A stretch of 11,837 nt of DNA, from positions 1-11,837 of the forward strand of contig CBDUYN010000250.1 in the NCBI GenBank assembly GCA_965371445.1, written 5' to 3'. This DNA is from DASWIG01 sp965371445. Its GTDB lineage: Bacteria; Acidobacteriota; Thermoanaerobaculia; Multivoradales; J023. Within the stretch, counting starts at the first letter, position 1. Each line of letters begins with the position of its first letter. A model generated the notes under the pieces. The model saw only the letters and a program-made list of their open reading frames with translations. It had not been told where the DNA came from and ran no database searches. Of the stretch, positions 1 to 6,786 are shown in pieces. Made by a program: the position numbers and the translations under genes.

Positions 1-2
1 CG

Positions 3-1613
3 GACGCCCGGCGTCTGCTGTGGACGCTGGGGTTGGCGTCGGAGCCGCAGTCGGACTTCATGATCGGCGGCGTCTGGGAGGAGGGATCGGACGCGCCCCT
101 CGCCCCGCTCCTCGCCGAGCTGACGGACGCCGGGCTGGTGACGCGGGACGAGACGTCCGCGTACGGCGTCCACGAGCTGGTCCGCGAACGCGTCGCCGCC
201 TGGGTGGACGCTCACCCGGCCGACCAGGGCGGACGCACGGACGCTGAGGTGTGGAAGGCCTTCGGGGTCCGCTACGGACGGCTGTTCGAGGAGATCAACG
301 CGTCCGGTGAGCCGGGGGCGCAGGACGTGGCGGCCGAGATGGGACGGCGGGGGATCAGCTATCTCGTGCGGGCGAAGGCGTTTGAGGACCTGGGGTCGTT
401 CGCGGGCTGGGTGGTGACGGGCACCCGAGATCAGCGGCTCTTGCGCGGCGTGGTCGCCGAGCTCGTGGGCGTCGTCGAGGAGGTGCCGGCGGGGGAGACG
501 CGCTGGAGCGTTCAGACGTTAGTGGCCGATGCGCTGAAAAACGCTGGTCAGCCGGATGCGGCGTTGGCGTTCTACGAGGCGGCGGCGAAGGAGGCGGAGG
601 CGTCCGAGCATTGGACGGCCGTCGGCTGGATCTGTCAGAACTGGGCGATTGCTCTTGCCATGACCGCTCAGCTCGACGCGGCGAAAGCAACCTTTCTGCG
701 GAGCGCGGAGGCCAGGGAGAAGGCCGCTTCCCCCAGGGTGGAGGTTCTCGGCGCGGAACTGGAAGCGTTCCGCATCGACGTGATGCAGGGCAAGGCCGTT
801 GACGTTCTGCCGGAGGTCGAGAGCCGTCTCGACGAGATCCGTTCGTGGTGGCGCCGTCATCGAGACGGCGAGGCCGTCGCCGAGGCTCCTGATCCGGAAA
901 TCCTTGGACGCCTTCTCGTCAGCGGGCTGAACATCGCTCTGGCGGCCTGCCTGGCGCTCAAGCGCTGGGAGGATGGCCTGGAGCTCCTCGGGGAGACGGA
1001 GGACGCGAAGCGGACGATGGGGCGAGGCGAGCAGGAGCACGCCAGGACTCGCTTCAACCGTTCCGGTCCGTTGCTGCGCCTGGGACGGCTCGACGAGGCG
1101 CAGCGGACGTTGGAGGGTTGCCTTGCCGTCTATCGCAAGTTTGACGATTCGGCGGAAGAGGCGAAGGCGTTGTCGGCACTGGCCGACCTCTGGGATCAAC
1201 GCGGCGACCTCGTTCAGGCGGTGGGGCTGGCGCGTCAGGCGTTGGCCGTTTGCAACCGTCTTCCTGATCTGGCGGATCGGTCCAGCTCGCATGGCAACCT
1301 TTCGAACTACCTCGATCGTTTGGGGGAGACCGAGGAGTCGGCACGTCATCTCTTGGCGGCGATGGTCTATTTCGTCCTCATCAACCATCAGCAACACCTG
1401 CGAACGGTGCTGGGCAACCTCGGCAACCGCATGCGCCGCGCCGCCGACGCCGGAGGACGCTACGAGCTGCCCCGTCTCGCCGACGTCCTCGGGCGTCCGG
1501 AATTCTCCGCGTTGAAGGACGTCGTCGACCGTGTGGACGGGGGCGTTGACGCCTTGCAGGCGGTCGTCGATCAGCTCGTCGAGGGCGTCCGCGGGGAGGG
1601 CGGTCGTTCTTAG
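3..1613 (+). CDS. TPR-repeat protein, probable C-terminal half of a STAND/NB-ARC-type ATPase (5' partial)
   Basis: The frame is open to the left edge, so the true start lies outside the window; an in-frame TTG at 33 is not a convincing start. The first 75 or so codons (…LLWTLGL…, LLAELTDAGLV…, then YGVHELVRERVAAW) resemble the winged-helix segment that follows the nucleotide-binding domain in STAND ATPases, where a 'yr.H.LvreyA' motif is typical. The rest is almost all helical. TPR-like helix pairs lie around nt 520-745 (…AGQPDAALAFYEAAAKEAE…) and nt 1040-1390 (…LGRLDEAQRTLEGCLAVY…, …RGDLVQAVGLARQAL…, …LGETEESARHLLAAM…). TPR arrays in this class sense a ligand or partner and release the ATPase for signalling; that role is inferred, because the ATPase domain is not visible. 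The stop overlaps the stop of the opposing coiled-coil ORF. A plain TPR regulator without an ATPase domain is the main alternative. Confidence 0.75.
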   Translation, partial: DARRLLWTLGLASEPQSDFMIGGVWEEGSDAPLAPLLAELTDAGLVTRDETSAYGVHELVRERVAAWVDAHPADQGGRTDAEVWKAFGVRYGRLFEEINASGEPGAQDVAAEMGRRGISYLVRAKAFEDLGSFAGWVVTGTRDQRLLRGVVAELVGVVEEVPAGETRWSVQTLVADALKNAGQPDAALAFYEAAAKEAEASEHWTAVGWICQNWAIALAMTAQLDAAKATFLRSAEAREKAASPRVEVLGAELEAFRIDVMQGKAVDVLPEVESRLDEIRSWWRRHRDGEAVAEAPDPEILGRLLVSGLNIALAACLALKRWEDGLELLGETEDAKRTMGRGEQEHARTRFNRSGPLLRLGRLDEAQRTLEGCLAVYRKFDDSAEEAKALSALADLWDQRGDLVQAVGLARQALAVCNRLPDLADRSSSHGNLSNYLDRLGETEESARHLLAAMVYFVLINHQQHLRTVLGNLGNRMRRAADAGGRYELPRLADVLGRPEFSALKDVVDRVDGGVDALQAVVDQLVEGVRGEGGRS

Positions 1614-1876
1614 GCGCCGGCGACGACGCCGCGGCCCCGATCGTCTCGGTGCTCTTGCCGCCAACCACGGATCAGATCCGACAGGATGTGGACGTCGGCT
1701 GCCAGCTCGGTGGTGGCGGTGGCGAGACGCATCTCCGACTCGGTCATACGCCCTGTGAGGGCCTTGAAGTTCTCGTTGTTCTGCTGCGCCAGCCTCTCGA
1801 GGTTCTCGTTGGTCTGGTCGATGCGGGTACCGAGCTCGTCGCGCGTCGCAGCCAGTTCCTCGCGCGTCGTGTTCAC
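1610..1876 (-). CDS. Small coiled-coil protein of unknown function (88 aa)
   Basis: I do not recognise a named family. The product is almost entirely a predicted coiled coil: residues 5-70 show heptad-like spacing of Leu/Ile with many Glu, Asn, Gln and Thr (TREELAATRDEL, TNENLERLAQQNNENF, MTESEMRLA). There is no signal peptide or membrane segment. The proposed start is a GTG overlapping the stop of the upstream ORF (GTGA), which suggests translational coupling. The frame stays open upstream of that GTG and still reads as helix (…AAVKASLEKQV), so the N-terminus may really belong to a longer protein joined to the neighbouring ORF by a frameshift near 1877-1930. The TAA stop overlaps the TAG stop of the convergent TPR gene, leaving no room for an intergenic terminator. 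Confidence 0.55.
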   Translation of the reverse strand: MNTTREELAATRDELGTRIDQTNENLERLAQQNNENFKALTGRMTESEMRLATATTELAADVHILSDLIRGWRQEHRDDRGRGVVAGA

Positions 1877-2172
1877 CTGCTTTTCCAGAGATGCCTTGAC
1901 GGCCGCTGGACCGCCACCGCGGTCAAGACGCCTTCGAACCGCAGAAGCGCCGGACGGAACTCGTCCGCGGACTTCTGCGGGTCGATCGGAGAGGCCCCGG
2001 GAGCGACCACCTCGGGCGGCTCGAAATCGGGATCCTCCAGGATCTCGAGCGCCATGCGGCCGTAGCGCCGGAGCGTCAGCGGGTCGATGTCGGCCAACCC
2101 GGGATCGAGACCCACGAAGAGCGCGCTCTTGCCGGCGCCCGGCGTGCCCACGATGGGCTGGGTGATTCTCAC
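1873..2172 (-). CDS. Hypothetical 99-aa ORF with an N-terminal Walker A-like sequence
   Basis: The product starts with a short strand and then GTPGAGKS at residues 9-16, a perfect match to the Walker A consensus GxxxxGK[ST]. The remaining 80 or so residues are too few for a P-loop NTPase and show no clear Walker B, so the match may be chance or the leftover of a larger gene. The middle (LRRYGRMALEILEDPDFEPPEVV) looks like ordinary protein sequence. The start is a GTG overlapping the MFS stop (GTGA), and the stop overlaps the GTG of the coiled-coil ORF. The last 12 or so residues (…VQRPSRHLWKSR) look less natural than the alternative frame there, which fits a frameshift that joined this ORF and the coiled coil into one protein. 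Function unknown. Confidence 0.45.
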   Translation of the reverse strand: MRITQPIVGTPGAGKSALFVGLDPGLADIDPLTLRRYGRMALEILEDPDFEPPEVVAPGASPIDPQKSADEFRPALLRFEGVLTAVAVQRPSRHLWKSR

Positions 2173-2840
2173 TCTTTGGCGTCGGTAGCCAGAAAACTGC
2201 GAAAATCCCTGTTGAACGCGATGCCGATCGACACCGCGGTCAGGACGGCGCCGCAGCCGAAGTAGATCATGGGGACGTCCTGGTCGAGGAGGTCCGCGAC
2301 GACACCGCCGAGCCCCATGCCGAGCGGCATGAGCCCGGCGGTCAAGGCGGTCAAGAACCCGAAGACCCGTCCGCGGATCTCGCTCGGAGTGGCCACTTGT
2401 AGGAGGCTCAGGACGTGGACGTTGAAAATACCGTTGAGCGCTCCGACGGCCGCCATCAAAAGGGTGGCGAGGGCCGCGCTCGAAACGGCGCCGAGCGCGG
2501 CGACGCCCACCGAGGACACGATGAGCGACGAGAGGAGGACGGCGACCTTGCGGCCCCCCGAGAGCTTGAAGAGCCCGGCGACACCGTAGCCCACGATCGT
2601 GCCGGCACCGAAGGCCGCGAGGATGTAACCGTACCAGGCGGGCGTCGATCCCAAGGTGTCCTCGACGTAGAACGGCAAGAGCACCAGCACCGGGGCGATG
2701 AAGAAGTTCATCACCGCCGCCGTCAGGATCAGGACCCTGAGTCCCGCGTCAGAGACGACGAAGCGAAAGCCCGCGGCCAGATCGCCGCCTGCCCGAGCGT
2801 TGTATGGGGAGGGTCGGAAGCCAGATTCTTGAGACCCCAA
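2169..2840 (-). pseudogene. MFS transporter, C-terminal half only (EntS/MFS_3-like exporter remnant)
   Basis: The 223 codons encode about six membrane segments (near residues 36-58, 69-91, 98-119, 123-148, 160-186 and 191-209) and the motif TPSEIRGRVFG at 151-161, which is characteristic of the MFS_3 group of drug and siderophore exporters. Full-length members have about 400-430 residues and 12 segments, so the whole N-terminal half is missing. The reading frame only reaches a TTG at 2838-2840, which lies inside the inverted-repeat element; residues 1-17 do not look like MFS sequence. The missing half is not found on the other side of the repeat. The likeliest story is that insertion of, or recombination at, the repeat cut the gene; the remaining half should not transport on its own. 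Whether a shortened product is still made cannot be judged from sequence. Confidence 0.75.
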
Positions 2841-3040
2841 CGGGGTCTTGACAACAAAGCCCAGGGCAAGTGCAGCGCAGCCCTGGGTGGAACAGTTTCC
2901 ATTCTTCCAAGCCCTGAAAGGGCTTCACATCTCCCCGGCTCCCTTTGTACAGCCCTTTCAGGGCTGGGGATTTCGGAGCCTCTTCCACCCAGGGCTGCGC
3001 TGCGCTTGCCCTGGGCTTTGTTGTTAGGACCCCGTTGGGG
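2835..3040. repeat. Long imperfect inverted repeat: two 90-bp arms with three hairpins each
   Basis: The left arm is 2835-2924 and the right arm, in reverse orientation, is 2951-3040, around a 26-bp spacer. By hand alignment the arms match at about 78 of 90 positions without gaps. Each arm carries three small palindromes in the same order: CCCC-AAC-GGGG at the outer end (extended to AGACCCC-AAC-GGGGTCT at 2832-2848 on the left), a CCCAGGG…CCCTGGG stem around a GCAGCGC core, and AGCCCT-GAA-AGGGCT at the inner end. No transposase is present. The layout resembles REP/BIME-type palindromic elements or a MITE more than an insertion sequence. I saw no clear target-site duplication. The element forms the boundary of the broken MFS gene. 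Short reading frames across it are shadows. Confidence 0.85.
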
Positions 3041-3278
3041 CCAAAGAAGATGGCAAGAAAGGCAAGACGAAGACGAAGAACGGGGAAAACGGGACCTTCG
3101 GTCCTGCGGAACGAAGAGCCGGCGGGACACCAGCGCTCCCAGCAGGCGGACGTGAACGTCCTGTGGTCGGAAAGGAATGTAGATCCTGGCAAGGGGCTCC
3201 GGGCGGCCTGGATGGAAGTCGGAATAGCGACTGACCCCGGTCAGGAACTCATCCCCAGGGACCGGAAGGAGCCCAGCT
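3041..3278. other. Palindrome-rich intergenic stretch without a supported gene
   Basis: No reading frame here has recognisable protein character. It holds several short perfect palindromes: GGACC-TTC-GGTCC at 3092-3104, GACGT-GA-ACGTC at 3149-3160 and CTGACC-CC-GGTCAG at 3231-3244, and a purine-rich run near 3043-3090. Together with the adjoining inverted repeat this makes roughly 440 bp of non-coding, hairpin-prone sequence between the MFS remnant and the DUF5678-like gene. It could be a second dispersed repeat unit; one sequence cannot show whether it recurs in the genome. Confidence 0.4.
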
Positions 3279-3713
3279 TCACGAGGCAACTTCGACCGCC
3301 AGGGGTGTCTGCTCGAGGTCCGCGGGAAGATCCGCCACGAGCTCTTTCAGCGACTCTGCGGAACCCACGACCTTGCGGCCGATTACAGCCACCCACTTCC
3401 CCCGATACTCCTCCGGGGGATCTCGCAACCACTCGATCTCTTCGCGGACGTCGTCGCCCGTGGCAGGACGGCGATACGACCGGCCGACGTTGAGCAGCTC
3501 GTGGATCCGACGGAGGCCCTCATGATCAGGATGCCCCGCGGCAGACTCCGCGGCGAGACGAGAGGCTTTGTAGACCTCACCGTCGCGCAGGAGCTGTCGG
3601 GCTTTGGCGAGGAGGGCCTCCGCGGAACGCGGCTTCACCGCGGACAAGCGCGACCGGGCGGCTGTCGCGTCGCCTTCTGTGGCCAGACCCTGGGTTCGCA
3701 TCGCCCTGCTCAT
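3279..3713 (-). CDS. Hypothetical protein with DUF5678-like C-terminal domain (144 aa)
   Basis: The C-terminal part (about residues 93-130: EYRGKWVAVIGRKVVGSAES followed by LKEL) matches the pattern of DUF5678, a small domain with a 'y.GkwVAv..gkvv.sg.s..el' core and no known activity. Residues 31-60 (…ALLAKARQLLRDGEVYKASRLAAESA) form a helix pair resembling one TPR. There is no signal peptide or membrane segment. The ATG at 3711-3713 is preceded by a GGAG-type site about 7 nt upstream; a second ATG four codons later is also possible. The codons have the strong GC third-position bias of neighbouring genes. It stands alone between the repeat region and the DUF433 remnant. Role unknown; some DUF5678 proteins lie near toxin-antitoxin or protease genes, but that gives no function here. 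Confidence 0.65.
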   Translation of the reverse strand: MSRAMRTQGLATEGDATAARSRLSAVKPRSAEALLAKARQLLRDGEVYKASRLAAESAAGHPDHEGLRRIHELLNVGRSYRRPATGDDVREEIEWLRDPPEEYRGKWVAVIGRKVVGSAESLKELVADLPADLEQTPLAVEVAS

Positions 3714-3853
3714 CTCTGGTCTCCGTCAGCTCGGTGGTCTCCGTCTACCGTTCAAGTGTACGGCCACGGCATGCCCGGCGGCAACCCCAGCCTGGCCGAG
3801 CCAGAAAACGCGGGCCGCCTACGGCGCTCTTCTCCGGTTCGTCCATCCACATC

Positions 3854-3958
3854 CTACAACAGGTCCAGGGGCAGGGAAACCGCGGCCAGACGCAACGTTT
3901 CTTGGATGTCGGCGGCGATCAGATCGGGATAGGCTTCCAGGATCTCAGCCTCGCTCAT
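3854..3958 (-). pseudogene. C-terminal remnant of a DUF433 (antitoxin-type) gene
   Basis: The 34 codons from the ATG at 3956-3958 read MSEAEILEAYPDLIAADIQE and then TLRLAA…, which matches the C-terminal helices of DUF433 proteins ('s.eeileaYPdLt.edv..aL.yAa'). Complete DUF433 proteins have about 55-80 residues and start with a 'g.P.irGtRipv' strand-turn segment; that part is absent. Upstream, similarity ends about where the S8 protease gene stops, 11 bp away. DUF433 proteins usually act as antitoxins for DUF5615 PIN-like toxins encoded directly downstream. In the following 140 bp I find no intact DUF5615 gene, so the module appears dead. A short expressed peptide cannot be excluded. Confidence 0.6.
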
Positions 3959-3969
3959 CAGCCCCGGCC

Positions 3970-6264
3970 TCAAGGCACGACGGACGACCAGGCCAAAACG
4001 TCCCCCGACTCGAAGCCGTCGGCAAAGAGAAAGACGTTCGACGCCCACACGGCCACCGGCAGCCGTGCCTCCGGAATCGCCATGTCGTCGGGGGTCAAGA
4101 CCAGCTCGCCGAAGACCCACTCGTCCAGGGGCAGCGGACCCAACAGCTTGACCTCGACGTCGAGCTCCTGCACCGTCGCCGGGACGGGCAGGGTGAAGCT
4201 TGCGGGGCTCGTCTCGACCTCGACCCCGGGAGGACCTTCGAAAACGACCGTCCACTGGACGCTCGCCCCCGCAATGCTTGCCACCGTCCGCGAAAATGAG
4301 CACCTCCCGGCACAGTCCCCGTCGACGAGGTAAGGAAGGTTGAGCGTCCGGGGATCCCCGCCGAGGTCCGGATCGGCCGCGGCGTAGCTCGCCGCGTTCT
4401 CGTCGAGGACGAGCCCAACCCGGGCGGCTCGTCCGAGGTCGACGCGGCCCGCACCCCGTGCCCAGGGATCGGCGGCGGTCAAGCCGTCCTCCTCCAGCAG
4501 GGACGTCTCCGCCGTCGTCATGAGCGCCGAGCGGACCTCGGCCGGCGACAACGCCGGACGCAGCGAAAGAAGAAGCGCCGCGGCGCCCGCTACGTGGGGG
4601 CTCGACATCGAGGTGCCGGAGACGCGGAGGAACTCGTCGTCGGTGATCCCCGGCGGGATGACCGCGGTCGCCCCCAGGATCCGCCAGCCCGGTGCCGTCA
4701 GGTCGGGCTTCAGGACGTCGAGGCTCGCCGCCGGGCCGCGCGAGCTGCCGTCGGCTACGCGGTCCGCGTTGGCGAGGTCGTAGACTTGTGCCGAGTCGCT
4801 CAGCGTGGCGACGTGTCCGGCCCCGCCGGCGAGCCAGGCTCGCAGGGTGTCGCCCGCCGCGAGATCGACATGGGTCGCCGGGAGGACGTGGTAGTCCGCG
4901 TCGAGGACGTCGAGGCCCGCGCTGTTGTTTGCCACCACGCAGCCCCCGGCCCCACCCGCGGCCAGGTTCGCGCAGTAACCCCAGCGGCCGAAGAGAGCGA
5001 GGAAGTCGCAGACCACGATCTCCCCCGAGAAGGTGGCGGGCGCGAAGGGAGCGGAGCAGTCGCCTTCATAGACGATCGGCGCCGGACCGTAGCCCGCGGT
5101 CAGGCTCACGCCGGTCATGTCGGCCGGGGGCAGGGTGTCGCCGCCGCTCAGGTCCTGGAGGAGGTTCTCGTTGCCGATTCGGTGGTGAAAGCTCGCGGCG
5201 ACCGTCGTGGCCCAGGGGCCGTGATGGCCGACCGTGCCCGGCGTCGGCCCCGTGTTGCCGGCCGAAGCGGCCACGAAGACTCCCGCGTCGACCGCGTCGA
5301 GGAGTGCCAGCTCGACCGCGTCGGACCAGGGCGAAAGGCCGGCGCCGATCGAGAGGTTCAAGACGTCGACGCCGTCGAGGAGCGCCTGGTCGACGGCCGC
5401 GACGATCGCCGAGGCGGGACACGACGTCGCGTCGCAGGCGTCGTAGGCGATCAGGCTCGCTCGCGGCGCGACGCCCGAGACCGGCGGCCAGACGAGCGCG
5501 TTGCCGACGGCGATCGAGGCCACGTGGCTGCCGTGGAAATAGTCGTCGACGGGACCGTCGGCCTCGGCGGTCACGGCGTCGGCGAAGTCCCAGGCGCCGA
5601 TCAGCTTGTCGTTGCAGACGTAGGCCGGGTCGTAGCTGGGATGGCCCGGGTCACACCAGCCGAGGAAGTTTCCCGAGCCCAACGGGTTCGTGTAGGGAGG
5701 AGCGACGGCGTCGGAAAACGACCGGTGGTCCATGTTGATTCCCGAGTCGACGACGCCGACGATCACACCGTCGCCGAGGGTGCCCGGCAAGGGACTGGTG
5801 GCCGAGCCGTCCCAGACGGTGTCCGCACCCGTCCACCAGGGACCGGCGTCGGTGTCGAGGGGATGGAGCCGATCGGGAGAGACGGAGGCGACACCGGGAA
5901 GCGCGGCCAGCCGCTCGGCCTCGGCGCCGGTCAGCCGCAGCGCCAGGCCGTTCAAGGCCGCCCGGTAGCGGAAGACCGCCGTCAAGCCGCGTCCGAGCCG
6001 CCGCTCAAAAGCGTCAAGGCGCCGGCTGTGCAGGCGATCGAGCTCCCCGAGGTAGGCGCGGCTTGCGGGCGCCGCGGCGTCGAGACGGCGGTCGCGGCGT
6101 GGCGCGCCACGCCCGACGTTCCAACGTGCCAGCGACGGCTCGGCGAACCGGACGAGGTAAATCGACACCGGCTCTCCACCCGGCGCAAGCCCCGGCGGGA
6201 TCTCGCCCTGGGCCGTGGCAGCGATCAGCAGCGCGAGGACGAACGGCAAAGCGCGAACGGACAT
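3970..6264 (-). CDS. Secreted S8 (subtilisin-like) serine protease with PA insert and Fn3-like domain
   Basis: The 764-aa product has all parts of a secreted subtilase. In order: a signal peptide (about 1-20, cleavage near TAQG), an I9-type propeptide (about 34-137), the S8 catalytic domain (about 160-610) and an Fn3-like beta domain (about 640-740). The catalytic residues are Asp173 (VVDSGIN), His244 (HGSHVA) and Ser552 (GTSMSSPHVAG), with Asn337 (SAGNTGP) as the oxyanion-hole residue. A PA domain (about 393-492) is inserted between Asn337 and Ser552, as in cucumisin- and C5a peptidase-type enzymes. The last 20 residues include FADGFESGD..AWS, a tail I recall from other secreted bacterial proteins. 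The ATG follows AAGGAGG at 6271-6277 with a 6-nt gap. It should digest extracellular protein; substrate unknown. It is transcribed divergently from the mutase operon, with 171 bp between the two starts. Confidence 0.95.
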   Translation of the reverse strand: MSVRALPFVLALLIAATAQGEIPPGLAPGGEPVSIYLVRFAEPSLARWNVGRGAPRRDRRLDAAAPASRAYLGELDRLHSRRLDAFERRLGRGLTAVFRYRAALNGLALRLTGAEAERLAALPGVASVSPDRLHPLDTDAGPWWTGADTVWDGSATSPLPGTLGDGVIVGVVDSGINMDHRSFSDAVAPPYTNPLGSGNFLGWCDPGHPSYDPAYVCNDKLIGAWDFADAVTAEADGPVDDYFHGSHVASIAVGNALVWPPVSGVAPRASLIAYDACDATSCPASAIVAAVDQALLDGVDVLNLSIGAGLSPWSDAVELALLDAVDAGVFVAASAGNTGPTPGTVGHHGPWATTVAASFHHRIGNENLLQDLSGGDTLPPADMTGVSLTAGYGPAPIVYEGDCSAPFAPATFSGEIVVCDFLALFGRWGYCANLAAGGAGGCVVANNSAGLDVLDADYHVLPATHVDLAAGDTLRAWLAGGAGHVATLSDSAQVYDLANADRVADGSSRGPAASLDVLKPDLTAPGWRILGATAVIPPGITDDEFLRVSGTSMSSPHVAGAAALLLSLRPALSPAEVRSALMTTAETSLLEEDGLTAADPWARGAGRVDLGRAARVGLVLDENAASYAAADPDLGGDPRTLNLPYLVDGDCAGRCSFSRTVASIAGASVQWTVVFEGPPGVEVETSPASFTLPVPATVQELDVEVKLLGPLPLDEWVFGELVLTPDDMAIPEARLPVAVWASNVFLFADGFESGDVLAWSSVVP

Positions 6265-6420
6265 CCGACTCCTCCTTCAGACACGGACCCCGAAAACGAG
6301 GATAACACCCCGCTACCGGCTGGATCGCAAGACGGGAAGGCGGTATCCTTGCCGCGAGGCTCCGCGTCCGTCATACCCGCTTGCGTAGAGGCGGTTCCGC
6401 GGGGCCAGAACCCAGATGAG

Positions 6421-6426
6421 AAGGAG
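6421..6426 (+). promoter_or_regulatory. Ribosome binding site fixing the start of the 116-aa gene
   Basis: AAGGAG lies 9 nt before the ATG at 6436-6438. It decides the start, because the same frame is open for more than 1.8 kb upstream as an antisense shadow of the protease gene. A weak promoter-like pair (TTGCCG at 6349-6354, CATACC at 6372-6377, 17-bp spacing) lies upstream but is not convincing. Confidence 0.7.
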
Positions 6427-6435
6427 ATTCGTTGC

Positions 6436-6786
6436 ATGGCTGAAATGGGAAAGTACTGCAAAGCGTACCTGGCGAAGGACTTCCGCAAGTACCCCAAGTG
6501 GACCGAGAACCTGGAGAACCTGCGCAAGGAGACGGAGTTCAAGGACGGCGAGGAGGTCGAGATTCCGCGTGACACCCTCGACGACGAGGACATCCTCTAC
6601 CTCCAGGAGACCTACGTCGTCACCGACGGCATCATGCTCGACGAGTACGTCATGTTCGACGACGTGACCGACGAGTGGAAGGAGTTCTGCCACAAGGACC
6701 TGGAGTTCGAGATCCCGGTCTACGAGCCGATCGAGATCAAGCCCGCCGAAGAGGCGGACGAGGCGTCGGGAGGCGACGAGGGCTGA
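6436..6786 (+). CDS. Conserved small acidic protein of unknown function, first gene of the mutase operon
   Basis: The 116-aa product has a compact domain (about residues 5-98) and an acidic Glu/Asp/Ala-rich tail. Landmarks are GKYCKAY at 5-11, W20 in KYPKWTENLENLRKE, a YLQETYVVTDGI segment, DEYVMFDDVT, EWKEFC and a final FEIPVYEP. I recall similar proteins with the order KYCKAY…W.EN..N.RKE…LYLQE.YVVTDGI…F…VT.EW..FC…F.VPVYE in other bacteria including cyanobacteria, annotated only as hypothetical; this is from memory and unchecked. There is no signal peptide, membrane segment or known catalytic motif. Two Cys residues (8 and about 86) are available. Its stop overlaps the mutA start (TGATG), so it is translated with the mutase and may be a partner, chaperone or regulator of it; that is inference from position only. 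Confidence 0.85.
   Translation: MAEMGKYCKAYLAKDFRKYPKWTENLENLRKETEFKDGEEVEIPRDTLDDEDILYLQETYVVTDGIMLDEYVMFDDVTDEWKEFCHKDLEFEIPVYEPIEIKPAEEADEASGGDEG

Noticed and set aside
519..1664. 381-codon - strand open frame opposite the TPR gene
   Set aside because: The composition is Arg/Pro-rich with no motif, while the + strand shows a clear TPR pattern.
1899..2172. Functional P-loop NTPase based on GTPGAGKS
   Set aside because: Only about 85 residues follow the motif and there is no Walker B or base-recognition motif, so a working NTPase cannot be claimed.
2835..3040. CRISPR array
   Set aside because: The repeats are inverted, only two, 90 bp long and hairpin-rich; there are no regularly spaced direct repeats or cas genes.
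2729..3289. Several 150-250 codon frames across the repeat region on both strands
   Set aside because: They arise from the hairpin repeat read in different frames; translations repeat the palindromes (for example NKAQGK and SPERA in both directions) and have no RBS or codon bias.
3714..3853. Possible DUF5615 toxin downstream of the DUF433 remnant
   Set aside because: One frame gives AAGHAVAVHL, faintly like a DUF5615 segment, but no start, no LLD.nlp motif and no continuing frame support it.
4594..6435. Very long + strand open frame opposite the S8 protease gene
   Set aside because: It is the antisense shadow of a GC-rich gene; the translation is Arg/Gly/Asp-rich without domain character. 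Only its last part, from the RBS-supported ATG at 6436, is a real gene.
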